From positions 1,439,501 through 1,503,500 of the forward strand of contig PQWQ01000012.1 in assembly GCA_002943765.1 (NCBI GenBank): 64,000 bases of DNA, given 5' to 3'. Origin of the DNA: Psoroptes ovis. Lineage: Eukaryota > Arthropoda > Arachnida > Sarcoptiformes > Psoroptidae. The translations under genes were made by a program, and so were the position numbers. The notes beneath the pieces were generated by a model. That model was given only the letters and a program-made list of their open reading frames with translations, was not told where the DNA came from and did not search any database. Below, in pieces: positions 8,557 through 19,578 of this stretch (positions are counted from its first letter, which is position 1; each line of letters begins with the position of its first letter).

Positions 8557-9780
8557 GAATTCTGTGGTTACCAGCAACCTAACATAGAAAATTTGAAATT
8601 TTGCCCATTTAAAATTTATGTTTTATGTTCTCTCTGTGTGTTTGTGTGAGCATATTCTTGTGTTATGCATTTTTTTTCTATTTCTCTGCTCTGATCGATT
8701 CTGTTGAAATGAAGCAAAAAAAAAAAAGTAATGGAATAAATAATAATAAAATAATGAAATAATCAATTGAATAAAAAAATGTACTGAAATCAAAATGAAT
8801 TGAACCTTGTGAAATGTGAAGAATACATACATACATCAAACATGTATTCACACACAATGATTCTTTGTATTTCTTGCATGCATACATATATAAATATATA
8901 TGTCCTATGAGAATAAACAACAACATTAATAATAATAATGGTAATAATAAAATTTTTGTTTCCAGAAAAAAATTATTCTGGAACCTCGATTCTTTGAAAA
9001 TTCTTTCAAAAAAAAAAAATTCTGCAGTCAGGATTTCAACATCAAAATCAAGAATAATCACAATAATAATGATCAATAGAATCACGCATATATTTGCATG
9101 TGTATAATGTGTTTTTGTTTTTATGTATTTTGTATATGTGTCTACCATTTCGTTTATATATTTTATATATATAAATATTCTTATTTTTATGCACATATAT
9201 ATTCACATGTTAATATTAGTATGTAATTATATGTAATTACATGATTATGTGTTCTGTACATATTATTATAGACATTAAATATACTTGATATTATTATTAT
9301 TCTCAGTAATAATTCTTCAGTAAAATTGAAATGCGAAATAAAAATTCCATTTCTATATAATTTTGTATTCTTATACCTTGTATTTGTATGTATTTATGTA
9401 TGTATGTATGTATGTGTGAATGTTTACATTTTATTTTACATTTATCTTTCATTGATTATATTTATTATTATTTGATTCATTAATCCATTCGTTATTTTAT
9501 TTGTAATTCCTTAATTTAAATGTTTATTATATTTTATTTATTCATTTATATTGAATTTGTATTATTGCTATTATCATCGTATATGTGAATTGTGATTGAT
9601 ATTTGTATTTGGTTCATTTTAATTTTTGTTTTTTTTAATTTGTATATTTCTGGTACAAATTATCCAAATCATTATTATCAAAAATAAATTATTATGAAAT
9701 AATAACAAATGATATTTGATATTATCTAATTTTTTGTTTTCTTTTTTTTTTTTTTTTTTTGTTTGTTGTGCTGTGCACAA

Positions 9781-9868
9781 CAATAACAACAACAACGACG
9801 ACGACGACGATAATAATTATTGTTATAATTATAATGATGATGATGATGATGATGATGATAATAATAAT
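9781..9868. repeat. Compound trinucleotide microsatellite
   Basis: CAA-type units pass into ACG units, then, after a short AT-rich interruption, into ATG and AAT units. No coding frame with family similarity crosses it. Confidence 0.85.
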
Positions 9869-10975
9869 GTATTGAATTGTGTTTTTAATTGTTTTTGATC
9901 CATTCTTCTTTCTATCGATTCTTTCAATTCTTCTTCTGTTTTTGTTGTTATTTGAGTTTTTTCTCTCGATTCATTCATTCATTCATTCATTCTTTGCTAT
10001 TTTCTCTCTTCAATCGGTGTAATTATTTTTCAATTTCAATCATTTTTCATTGAAAATGTGAAATGTGAAATTTTTATCAATTGAAATTTGATCCAATTGA
10101 AGAAAATAATTGAATAGAAAAAAAATAGAAAGAATTATAATCAACCAAATACCAATTTTTTTTTTTTATAAATATCACTCTTCACAATTCACGTTTGGTT
10201 GATTATTTCGTTTTCAATTTTAGTGAAATAAATTACTATTTTTTGAAATTTATTAATTATTAACAATGTTTTTTTATATGAAATATTTTCCTACTAAAAA
10301 TGATTTAGTTCCTCGAAGCAAATCAATGAAAAATGTCAAATGATTTGATTATAATTGATTGATTGATTGAATCCATTAGAATTAATTGATTTTAATTCGT
10401 TATTTCAAATTATTCATCTTTTTATTACAAATTTTTTGTAGCTTAAATGTTTGTCGTGTATGACCACTGTCGAAATTGTATTATTATCATCTGATTTTCA
10501 TTCAAAAATTACAATCATTAAAAACATGAATGAATGAATTCGTTGATCAATAACTCCGATTGAAACATGTCAATATGTGTAATATCAAACAAACAAAATA
10601 AACACACATCTATCTTGTAAACAAAAACAATCGTAAATAAATAAATCGAATCGATCAATCTATCAATCAATCAATCACTGTGCAAAAATAAAAAAAAATC
10701 GATTGTAAAATTGATCAATTCTTTAATTAAAATTCTGCAGCTACAAGAAGAATTTCTTATGAATTCATTGTATCTGTGAGAAATTGTAACAAATTCATTA
10801 TTTTCTTAGATTCCAATTTATTCAAATCTAAATTATTTCAATGTTATTCTATTTTTTCAATTAGTGTAAAGCTAACATTGTGAAATTTGAAAAAAATATC
10901 AATCAATCGATTAATCAATTAATTTGAAACATCAGTCAATCACATCCACATACACACACATAAACACTCATCAAA

Positions 10976-13900
10976 ATGGCTGACCTTGAAGCTGTATTGG
11001 CCGATGTTAGCTATTTGATGGCTATGGAAAAATCCAAGTCAACACCTGCAGCAAGAGCTTCGAAAAAAATTATTTTACCAGATCCAAGGTATTTTCATTT
11101 TTTATTCTATTTTTTTGACTGAAACACTTGATTTTTCATAATTTAACACTTGTCAAACAAAAAAAATATAGTGTACGTAGTGTTATGCATAAATATTTAG
11201 AAAAAATTGGTGAAGTTACATTTGATAAAATATTTCAACAAAGACTCGGTAAGTGGTTTTTAGATTGGATACTTGGTGTTTTTTCATAAACAAAATTTAT
11301 TTTCACTGTATTTTCATAGGATTTTTAACATTTCGAGATTTTTGTGAAAACGTTTGTGATGAACCGGTGCCACAATTGAAATTTTATGAAGAGGTGATTA
11401 ATTGATTGACACTTGATTCATTTTAAATTTAAATTCTCAACAATTTCTTTCTCTCATCTTCAAAAAATAGATAAAACGTTATGAAAAATTAGAAACAGTT
11501 GAAGAACGAAGACAAGCAGCAAGAGAAATTTATGATAATTTTATTATGAAAGAATTATTATCACATACACATAATTATTCAAAAGAATCAGTTAATCATG
11601 TACAAAAATATTTAATGCGTAATGAAGTACCAGTTACATTATTTCAGCCATATATTGATGAAATTTATAATCATCTACGTGGTGATATATTTACAAAATA
11701 TATTGAAAGTGAAAAATATACAAGATTTTGTCAATGGAAAAATTTAGAATTAAATATACAATTAACAATGAATGATTTTAGTGTACATCGTATTATTGGC
11801 CGTGGTGGTTTTGGTGAAGTATATGGCTGTCGAAAAGCTGATACCGGTAAAATGTATGCAATGAAATGTTTAGATAAAAAACGTATTAAAATGAAACAAG
11901 GTGAAACATTAGCATTGAATGAAAGAGTAATGCTGTCATTAGTCAGTACAGGGGTATGTACCTATTATTATCATTCTAGAAAAACATTTTTCTTAATTAA
12001 AAAAAATTTAAAACCTTTAAATTAAAACAGGAAGATTGTCCATTTATTGTCTGTATGACATATGCATTTCAGACACCAGATAAATTATGTTTTATATTAG
12101 ATTTAATGAATGGTGGTGATTTACATTATCATTTATCACAACATGGTGTATTTACCGAACAAGAAATGCGTTTCTATGCATCTGAAGTGATATTAGGTTT
12201 GGAACATATGCACAGTCGTTTTGTTGTTTATCGTGATTTGAAGGTAAAAAATGATGATGATCTTTATTTATGTTATTAATTTTTTCAAATTACTTTTTCT
12301 TATTAAGCCGGCCAATATATTATTGGACGAACATGGACATGTTCGTATATCTGATCTCGGTTTAGCTTGTGATTTTTCTAAAAAAAAGCCTCATGCATCA
12401 GTGTACGTTTCGATATATATTCTCATATTATGATTGATTAATCATTGAATTATTGATTAATTTCAAACTTTTTTTCACTTAGTGGTACACATGGTTACAT
12501 GGCACCAGAAGTATTATCCAAAGGAACTGCCTACGATTCAAGTGCTGATTGGTTTTCACTTGGTTGTATGCTTTATAAATTATTGAAAGGGTAAGTGAAA
12601 ATCAAAATTCAATGTCCGATTGTCATCAATTTATTTGAATGAATTTTTTTTCTTGGCCATAGTCATAGTCCATTTAGGCAGCATAAAACTAAAGATAAAC
12701 ATGAAATTGATCGCATGACGCTTACGATGGTAAATTTTGGCTAATTTCGATTTGTTGAGCCATTTTTGATTATTTTTTTCATATTTTATTCCGAACACAG
12801 AATGTTGAATTACCAGACTCATTTTCGAATGAATTAAGGAGTCTATTAGAAGGTCTATTACATCGTGATGTTGATAAACGTCTTGGTTGTCGAGGAAATG
12901 GGTAAGCTCAAAATGCTAAATCATGACTTTCGCCGGAAATTTTTAATTTTCCAATCCTTCTTTTACATCAGAGCAAACGAAGTGAAAGAGCATCCATTTT
13001 TCAAAGGTATCGATTGGCAATTAGTTTATTTACAAAAATATCCACCAACACTTATACCACCACGTGGTGAAGTTAATGCAGCTGATGCATTCGATATTGG
13101 TTCATTTGATGAAGAAGATACCAAAGGAATTAAATTAACCGAAGCCGATCAAGAATTGTATAAACATTTTCCAGTTGTAATTAGTGATCGTTGGCAACAA
13201 GAAATTAGTGAAACAGTATTCGATGCAATCAATATGGAAACAGATAAAATTGAAATGAAAAAACGTGCAAAATTAAAAAATAAATTCGATGAAAATGAAA
13301 AAGAATCTGATTGTATATTACATGGTTATATTAAAAAATTAGGTGGTCCATTTTCGACAGCATGGCAAACAAGATATGCTAAATTATATCCCAATCGTTT
13401 AGAGCTGCATTCAGATAATAATAGTAGTCGTCCAGAGGTGAGTTTTGTTTTGATTATTTTTTTTCAATTATTAAATAAATCGAAACAATTTTTTTATAGT
13501 TAATATTTATGGATCAAATCGAAGCAATATGTCCTGATTATGTCCAAGTAAAAGGTGAACAATCGATTGTATTGAAAATGAAACCATCGACGGAAAAAGA
13601 AAAAGAATCAAGAATAGTTTTGACCAATCCTGTATGTTTTATTTAATTGTTTATTATTCAAAATTAAGTTTTTCTCATTCGACTTTTTTTTGTATCAAGG
13701 ATGATATCGGTCTTCGTGAATGGTTACAATCATTGAAATCAACATATAAAGATTCTTTAGAAATGTTAAGTAATATAGCTAAAAAAGCAACCAAAATTTA
13801 TGGCACTACAGATAATTGTGGCATATTGAATACTAGTTACAGTTCTAATCGTTTACAGCAACAACAATCACATAGTGGATCAATGGTAACATTATTACCT

Positions 13901-14009
13901 ACCAATAATAATAGTAGTAGTCAACAGCAACAAACAAATAATAATTCAAATGATCACTCTTCAATTAATCAACAACACCACCAACAATCAAATGAATCGA
14001 ATCATATTG

Positions 14010-14040
<31 letters not shown>

Positions 14041-14488
14041 TTACCCTCATCAACAGCAGAATCATCATCAACATCATGGTAGTATTGGTTCATCATCAAT
14101 GTTATCATCAACGTCATTTAATAATTCTAATCAAATGATCAGCAATGATGCTTCCATTACGAAAACTGCAACCAGTAATTGTTGTAATAATTCAATGATG
14201 TCGTCGTCTAATGTAGCGACAAATAATGATACAAATGATGCTAATAATACTCATCAATTAAATAGTATTACTAACAGTAATGATAGTACCATGTTCAAAT
14301 CGACGACAATCGGCGATAATACTGATCAAGAATCAAATTATCAAATGAAATCATCACATTCGAATATTGAACAAATTTCATCATCATTATTATCATCATC
14401 ATCATCACATCAACAATCATCGATTACACAACCAGTACTACCACCACCACCACCGCATCCATCATCATCATCATCTTCAACTTCATAA
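10976..14488 (+). CDS. Gprk1: G protein-coupled receptor kinase, GRK2/3 (Gprk1) type
   Basis: A 905-residue protein in 12 exons: 10976-11088, 11172-11248, 11320-11393, 11471-11953, 12031-12243, 12308-12402, 12483-12590, 12663-12729, 12801-12901, 12972-13437, 13500-13631, 13700-14488. Start context is TCAAAATGG and the protein opens MADLEAVLADVSYLMAMEKS as in GRK2. Domains: RGS-homology (about 40-180), kinase from about 188 with IGRGGFGEVYG, AMKCLDKKR, VYRDLKPANILLDE and the GRK-specific DLG ([20 protein letters not shown]), then a PH domain (about 557-665, LHGYIKKLGG...REWLQSLKSTY). It phosphorylates activated receptors at the plasma membrane; the PH domain binds G-beta-gamma and lipid. Mammalian GRK2 is about 690 residues. 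Here about 220 extra C-terminal residues, rich in Q/N/S/H with a run of ten His and a Pro run, follow the PH domain. Orthology is very secure; the function of the tail is unknown. Confidence 0.97.
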
Positions 14489-15942
14489 TTTCAAATTTTG
14501 TTTATTAAAAAAAATTTACTTGTAATTAATTAATGATCATCAATTCATTGAAACAAATTTTTACATGCAGTAATATCCATTCGCTACTAAGATTTTTCTC
14601 TCATGAAAAATTCTTCAATCTTAGGCAATATCATCGATGTATCTCACAAATTATCATTTGATCACCATTAATCAATTGTTATAATTGACAAAAATTATTG
14701 GCAAACCAAAATACACAAACAAATACAACACATATCTATGAAAAAATAATCGTGGTTATTATATGATAAATGAATTAAAATAATGATAATTTACCTGTAA
14801 AAAAAGAAACAATTGCAAATAATACCAACAACAGAAACCACCAATCGTATTGATCTATGATCACTTAATTTTTTTTTTTTTAATAAGCAAACTCATACAT
14901 AAACACGTGTACACATATGAATTCTATCTCATCTCTAAATGATACGATTCCCGGTCATTTTATCTCTTTTTTTTTATCCGGTTAGAAATTTCCTTATTAA
15001 TCCATCGAATGATTAATTAATCACAATTAATTAATCAAGCAATTCGAAATGTAGCAATTAACAGTGTAATAATTTTGCTTAATTAATTTACCATAAATTT
15101 GTCGCCATATTATACCACATACACAGGTAAACAACAAACATATAACACTTTTGTTTATTTTTCAGTTTTTTCACACATTTCATTTCATTTGATCTCAATG
15201 TGATATATATTAATTAATTAATCAATTAATAATTAATGATGTAATTTAACTCTTTACTTTTATTTTATTTTATTTTTTTTTTGTTTTACGTTTTTTTTCC
15301 TTTTTTAATTTGTTTTGTTTTATTTTATTTCATTTTTTCTTTTCGTTTTTCATTTTTCTCATTTCATTTTGTTTCATGTCATTTAAGAAAATATTCAAAT
15401 TCGTAAAGAAAACAAAAACACATACGACACGTGCAATACGTGCAACACAAAATATAACCAAAATACTAACACGTGTAACACCGACTCATCCAAAATACAA
15501 TTCTCACTCATTCTGATGACCTTTGTCCTACATAACGACAAAAAAAAATTTTGAAAAAAAAACTTTTATTTCGAATGAAAATATTTATGAATAAAAATAT
15601 AAATATTCGAATTAAAAATTCCGATTAATTTGAATCGGAATCTAAAAGGATTAGAAATTGATTATTTTGAAATTCTAGTTAAATTTTTGGCCGGCAGATG
15701 GCGGTCTGTACTCGTATTATGAATTTTTTTAAATCTTAATCGACTTAATTGATCTTTTAATAATTAATCACTTCTTAATCTTCAAAATTTATCAATACTT
15801 AGTTTTGATACATTTTTTCTTCTTGGAAAAAAAGTATTAGCATCATTAATCATTTTTTTCGAAGATTGAAAAAAAAATGAGAAAAAATCAATTTTTTTCA
15901 AATCCAAAATTGAATTGATTAATGAATGGTGATAATTCTTCG
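14489..15942. other. GRK 3' UTR and intergenic sequence
   Basis: AT-rich with no conserved frame. A candidate polyadenylation signal, AATAAA, occurs at 15590-15595, about 1.1 kb after the stop, so much of this may be 3' UTR. The short frame at 15310-15516 is T-rich then Thr/Lys-rich and has no family match I know. Confidence 0.45.
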
Positions 15943-16018
15943 TTGCACTCGACAACATTATGGCCATTGTGTAATGACTGTGTTACTGCGGTGCTCCCAA
16001 GGCGCCAATCGAATGCAA
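15943..16018. mobile_element. Inverted-repeat mini-element family 2, copy 1
   Basis: 76 bp bounded by TTGCACTCGA (15943-15952) and TCGAATGCAA (16009-16018), inverted with one mismatch. The interior has GGTGCTCCCAAGGCGCC, close to GGTGCCCGTTAGGCGCC in copy 3. GC content is clearly above the surroundings. Confidence 0.65.
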
Positions 16019-16420
16019 ACGGGTCAATCGATCAACAGTAAAATTGACACTAAAATCCATATGGATACAGATTAGATAATATTGATTGAAACAAGACAAG
16101 TTTGAAAGATGCACGATTTTCGATCGCAAAAAAAAAACACATCGAAAACGGTCATAGTTCCGGTACAAAGATCGATCTGGTTTTTGATGGTTATGTTTGT
16201 ACTTATTTTGTGTTACAACTCAGAGTTCAAAACAGGAACAAATTTGATCTAAATTTCAGATCATCAAAGATACACATAAAAACCGTATCTATTCAAGAAG
16301 AAGTCAAAAAGTCAAAAAAAAAAATTCGTAAAAACTCGTCCATCACCTGTCGACTATAATTTACTCAACATTCATTTGATGCTGTGATCGGGTTAAATAT
16401 GATGTTGAATTATGATGTCT

Positions 16421-16496
16421 TTGCACTCGACTGGCGCCCATGTGGCACCATTTTTGCACAGTTTACTGAGTTCGATCGATAAGTTGTTGAGCGCAA
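16421..16496. mobile_element. Inverted-repeat mini-element family 2, copy 2 (opposite orientation)
   Basis: 76 bp, the same length as copy 1. It begins TTGCACTCGA (16421-16430) and ends TTGAGCGCAA (16487-16496), an 8 of 10 match to the inverted arm. GGCGCCCATGTGGCACC lies next to the left arm, so the internal block is inverted relative to copies 1 and 3. Confidence 0.6.
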
Positions 16497-16843
16497 GGGG
16501 TGATGCAAAAAATTTTTTCCCTTAAAATCCTTCTAACAAAGGAGGATCCTTTATGGACAGTTGTTTTTCGTTGAATTTTTTTTTTTTCGTTTTCGACAAT
16601 GATTTAAGTCAGATAGATCAATGAAGTCGAAAACCCGGAAATGAAATCATTTTGGTTGGTTAAATTTTTTTTTTTTTCGTTTCGTTTTGATATACATCTT
16701 TATGATGTTTTTTGATTGGTTCTCGCACAGCTATCGCAAAAAAGTGGGAGGAGCCAAATGACGTAAATTTTTTTTTCATTTTTTCATCATTTTCATATTT
16801 CAATCAATTAAAACTAATCAAATTCTCAGTTAAAATCCTTTAT

Positions 16844-16934
16844 TTGCACTCGATGATGTTTGCAGAATTTTCGCTGTGAATCAATACGAAATATGGTGCC
16901 CGTTAGGCGCCCAAAAGGCGTCTGTCGAGTGTAA
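16844..16934. mobile_element. Inverted-repeat mini-element family 2, copy 3
   Basis: 91 bp with arms TTGCACTCGA (16844-16853) and TCGAGTGTAA (16925-16934). The internal block GGTGCCCGTTAGGCGCC is followed by a second GGCG repeat that copies 1 and 2 lack, accounting for part of the extra length. Confidence 0.65.
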
Positions 16935-17761
16935 CGTAAAATTGATTCGGATTAATTTTTTTTTCAAATTCAAAAACCAATCAAAACAGACCGAAACGCC
17001 CATTTTTTTCGGGTGTTATAGGATCAATTATTAATTATCGAAAAGGGTTACACAATCGTAATTAATCGATTGTAATTAATTACAAATGAACAGTAATTAG
17101 ACGTGTGTGTTCCGCATTGGTCATCATTGGTCATTTCATCCTCATGGATCGTAGTTCAGTGCAAATTTCCTTGTTTTCCTCCTTAATTTCGATTGACCAG
17201 AAAGCATCGTACGCCGTCAAGCAGCCATCAAAATGACAGATGGGAAAAAATGCGGAGAAAATTCAAAGGAGCAAAGGCGCCTTGTTTGGTCAGTTGTACG
17301 TACGTCGTTTTGGATTTTTTTTTTTTTGCTGTTTTTGACAGGTAAAAGCCTTGTCTTTGCTGTACTTATGAACATTGGTGGAGAAATAAGAAATTGAGGA
17401 AAACCTGTATTTGATGATCAGGATGAAAAATTGGTCATCCACATGCATCAATTTTTTGGATAGTGAAATTACTTACCAAAGAGAAAGTTTCTATGAAATT
17501 TTCGTTTCAACTTTTTCGTAAACTTTTTCGGTTAACATTCGAAATTCGAATACGGAAGTCGTTAAATCTTTTTTTCTTTTTCGTTCTTCCAACCATTTAT
17601 CTTGGTGTGTCTTCATTTCACCATTTCAACGTCATTGATGATCGAGGATGGATGGATGGATGGATGGAACCGTGGTAGGATCCTTCATTGATACAGAGTT
17701 TCATCGAGTTTTCTTCGTTTCCTTTTTGTCTCTTCTTCTTGTTTTTGTTCTACGGGCCATT

Positions 17762-17795
<34 letters not shown>
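17762..17795. repeat. (ATC)n microsatellite
   Basis: About eleven uninterrupted ATC units, preceded at 17648-17668 by an (ATGG)n run. Confidence 0.9.
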
Positions 17796-17963
17796 GGTGT
17801 GATGATGATCGTGCATTGTTTTTGATTGTAAATGTCAATCAAAAAAAAAAAAAATGAAAATTTTTTTGGAAAAGAAGAAAAGATTATGAATTCGGTTTAA
17901 CGAAAGATTTCTGAAACTGAATTTTTTCAATTGGATGTCTAAGGATTAAGTATTTTTTCCTGA

Positions 17964-18046
17964 AAAATTTCCCAAAAAATATTTAGGAAAATTTTCCGAA
18001 ATATTGAGGGAAATTTCCCAAAAAATATTCAGGAAAATTCCCCCAA
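17964..18046. repeat. Imperfect tandem duplication of about 45 bp
   Basis: AAATTTCCCAAAAAATATT starts at about 17965 and again at 18011. Each is followed by (T/C)AGGAAAATT and C-rich sequence. Two units. Confidence 0.75.
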
Positions 18047-18847
18047 CTAATTCCATCGAAAAATGGTCTTGGAAAAGTCTTTGGTTAGCTGGTCGAAACT
18101 GGTCAAAAATTACAGGGGGGTGAAGTAACATTTTACGGAAATATTTCTTTGAAATTTAGGAAAAAATTCTGAGAAAAATTTCTGGGATCGGTCAATTTAT
18201 AAGCAGAGTTAAAATGTGAATGATATGAGACGAAAATCTGTGATTTCCAAGATGTTTTATCTTAATTAAACTCAATTATCATAATTAATTAGTTGCGCAC
18301 TTTAATTAATGAAGATTCATCTTAATCAACTCTTTTTTCAGTGCCTTTATTTCTCATTTAACGTGAACGGGTTGCGAAAATTTTCAATCGATAACCCGGT
18401 TAGTTTAACAGGTTACACAGGTGTGTGCGCGATACCTGCGTACACACGCACTCGATATGTCTATTTGGTTTTCCATTTCGCATTTCTTCGAAATTTCTTG
18501 GGATTTCTTAGAAATTTTTTCGCAGTAAAATGAGAAACCAACCAGACCAGATTTCCTTGATTTTCTGGTGTTATCAAATATTAGACATATCTGGTGTTTA
18601 GATAAGAAATTTACCTAAAAAAAAAACTTGAATCTGATAAATCTTCAGGTGGTTTTCCTTGGCAAATAGAAAATGGAAAAACCAGAATTTTTGCGCGGCA
18701 AATTTGAGTTTTTTTTTGTCCAATTAGTATTTTTCAAATTTAAATTTTCTCTAATTAGCTTTGAGCCAATTTTAATTGGATTTAATCAATGAAAATTTAG
18801 ATTACAAAATTTTAGATCCAAGAATTTTGGATTGAAAAAAATTTGAT

Positions 18848-18933
18848 GTTGTCCGAAAAGTTTTGGCCGATTTTCTGTACGGTTCAATTGCGTATGTCAA
18901 TGGTTTTCGAATGGAGCGAACTTTTCGGACAAC
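18848..18933. mobile_element. Hairpin mini-element family 1, copy b
   Basis: Perfect 15-bp arms GTTGTCCGAAAAGTT (18848-18862) and AACTTTTCGGACAAC (18919-18933). The left arm continues TTGGCCGATTTTC, the family's conserved inner block. Confidence 0.75.
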
Positions 18934-19550
18934 CAGAGGTTTTCAGGCAAAATTCACTTTCATTTTCTAATATTTCTTTTGGTTTGAATAGGTTTACAAA
19001 GAGTTGAAGAGTTCAAGAGGAGAGAAAGAGAAGTGTTTCGTAAGAAATTTAAAATTTTTGAAACCCAAAACAAAATGAAAATCATTTCCCATTTGATTGC
19101 GATAGTAAACAATTATAAACCGAAAGAGTCGTACAAGACAAAACCAGAAATGGTTGGAAACGAAACAACAAAGTGAAAAGTGAAATCAAATGAATGAAAT
19201 AATTTCTACCATTAATCCGGTTACCAGTGGTAGCTGAAGCTGCAAAAAGTGTTGATTTCCTTAAACGAAAAAAAAAATTGGTGAAAGTGAAAGTGTTTTT
19301 TTTTTTTTTTTTTTTGGTGCATAATTTCCTTGGTGCAAAAATTGTGCAAAATCAAAATTCTTTGCCATCATTTGCATTCGAAATCATTGAAATCAATGAA
19401 ATCATCAACCAGATAATCGATCATCGATTAATGACTAATTCTTGATTGATAATTTTTGACCATAAGAATCAACTGAAATTGACCGCAAAATCAATCAAAC
19501 ATCAATCAAATCATATCAACAAGTAAAGAATCAAATCGAAATCAAACCGA

Positions 19551-19578
19551 AATCGAATGCAACCTGTTGCATTCGATT
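19551..19578. repeat. 13-bp inverted repeat with 2-bp spacer
   Basis: AATCGAATGCAAC, spacer CT, GTTGCATTCGATT. It sits in a patch dense in variants of GAAATCGAA/TTCGATTTC. Confidence 0.85.

Larger units (their letters stand above)
7228..10975. other. Intergenic, AT-rich, no gene seen
   Basis: Between the transposon nest and the GRK start codon. It contains one hairpin mini-element (8259-8334), microsatellites (GAAT at 8531-8556, ATGT-type near 9390-9415, AAC/GAC/GAT compound at 9781-9868, ATTC near 9965-9990) and long T runs. No frame shows conserved protein sequence. The GRK promoter and any 5' UTR exon should lie at the right end, but I see no decisive element. Confidence 0.6.

Noticed and set aside
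17232..17290. ATG in good context (TCAAAATGACAGATGGG) followed by a Lys/Glu-rich frame and a GTACGT donor
   Set aside because: No protein similarity recognised and no acceptor that continues it convincingly; could be chance.
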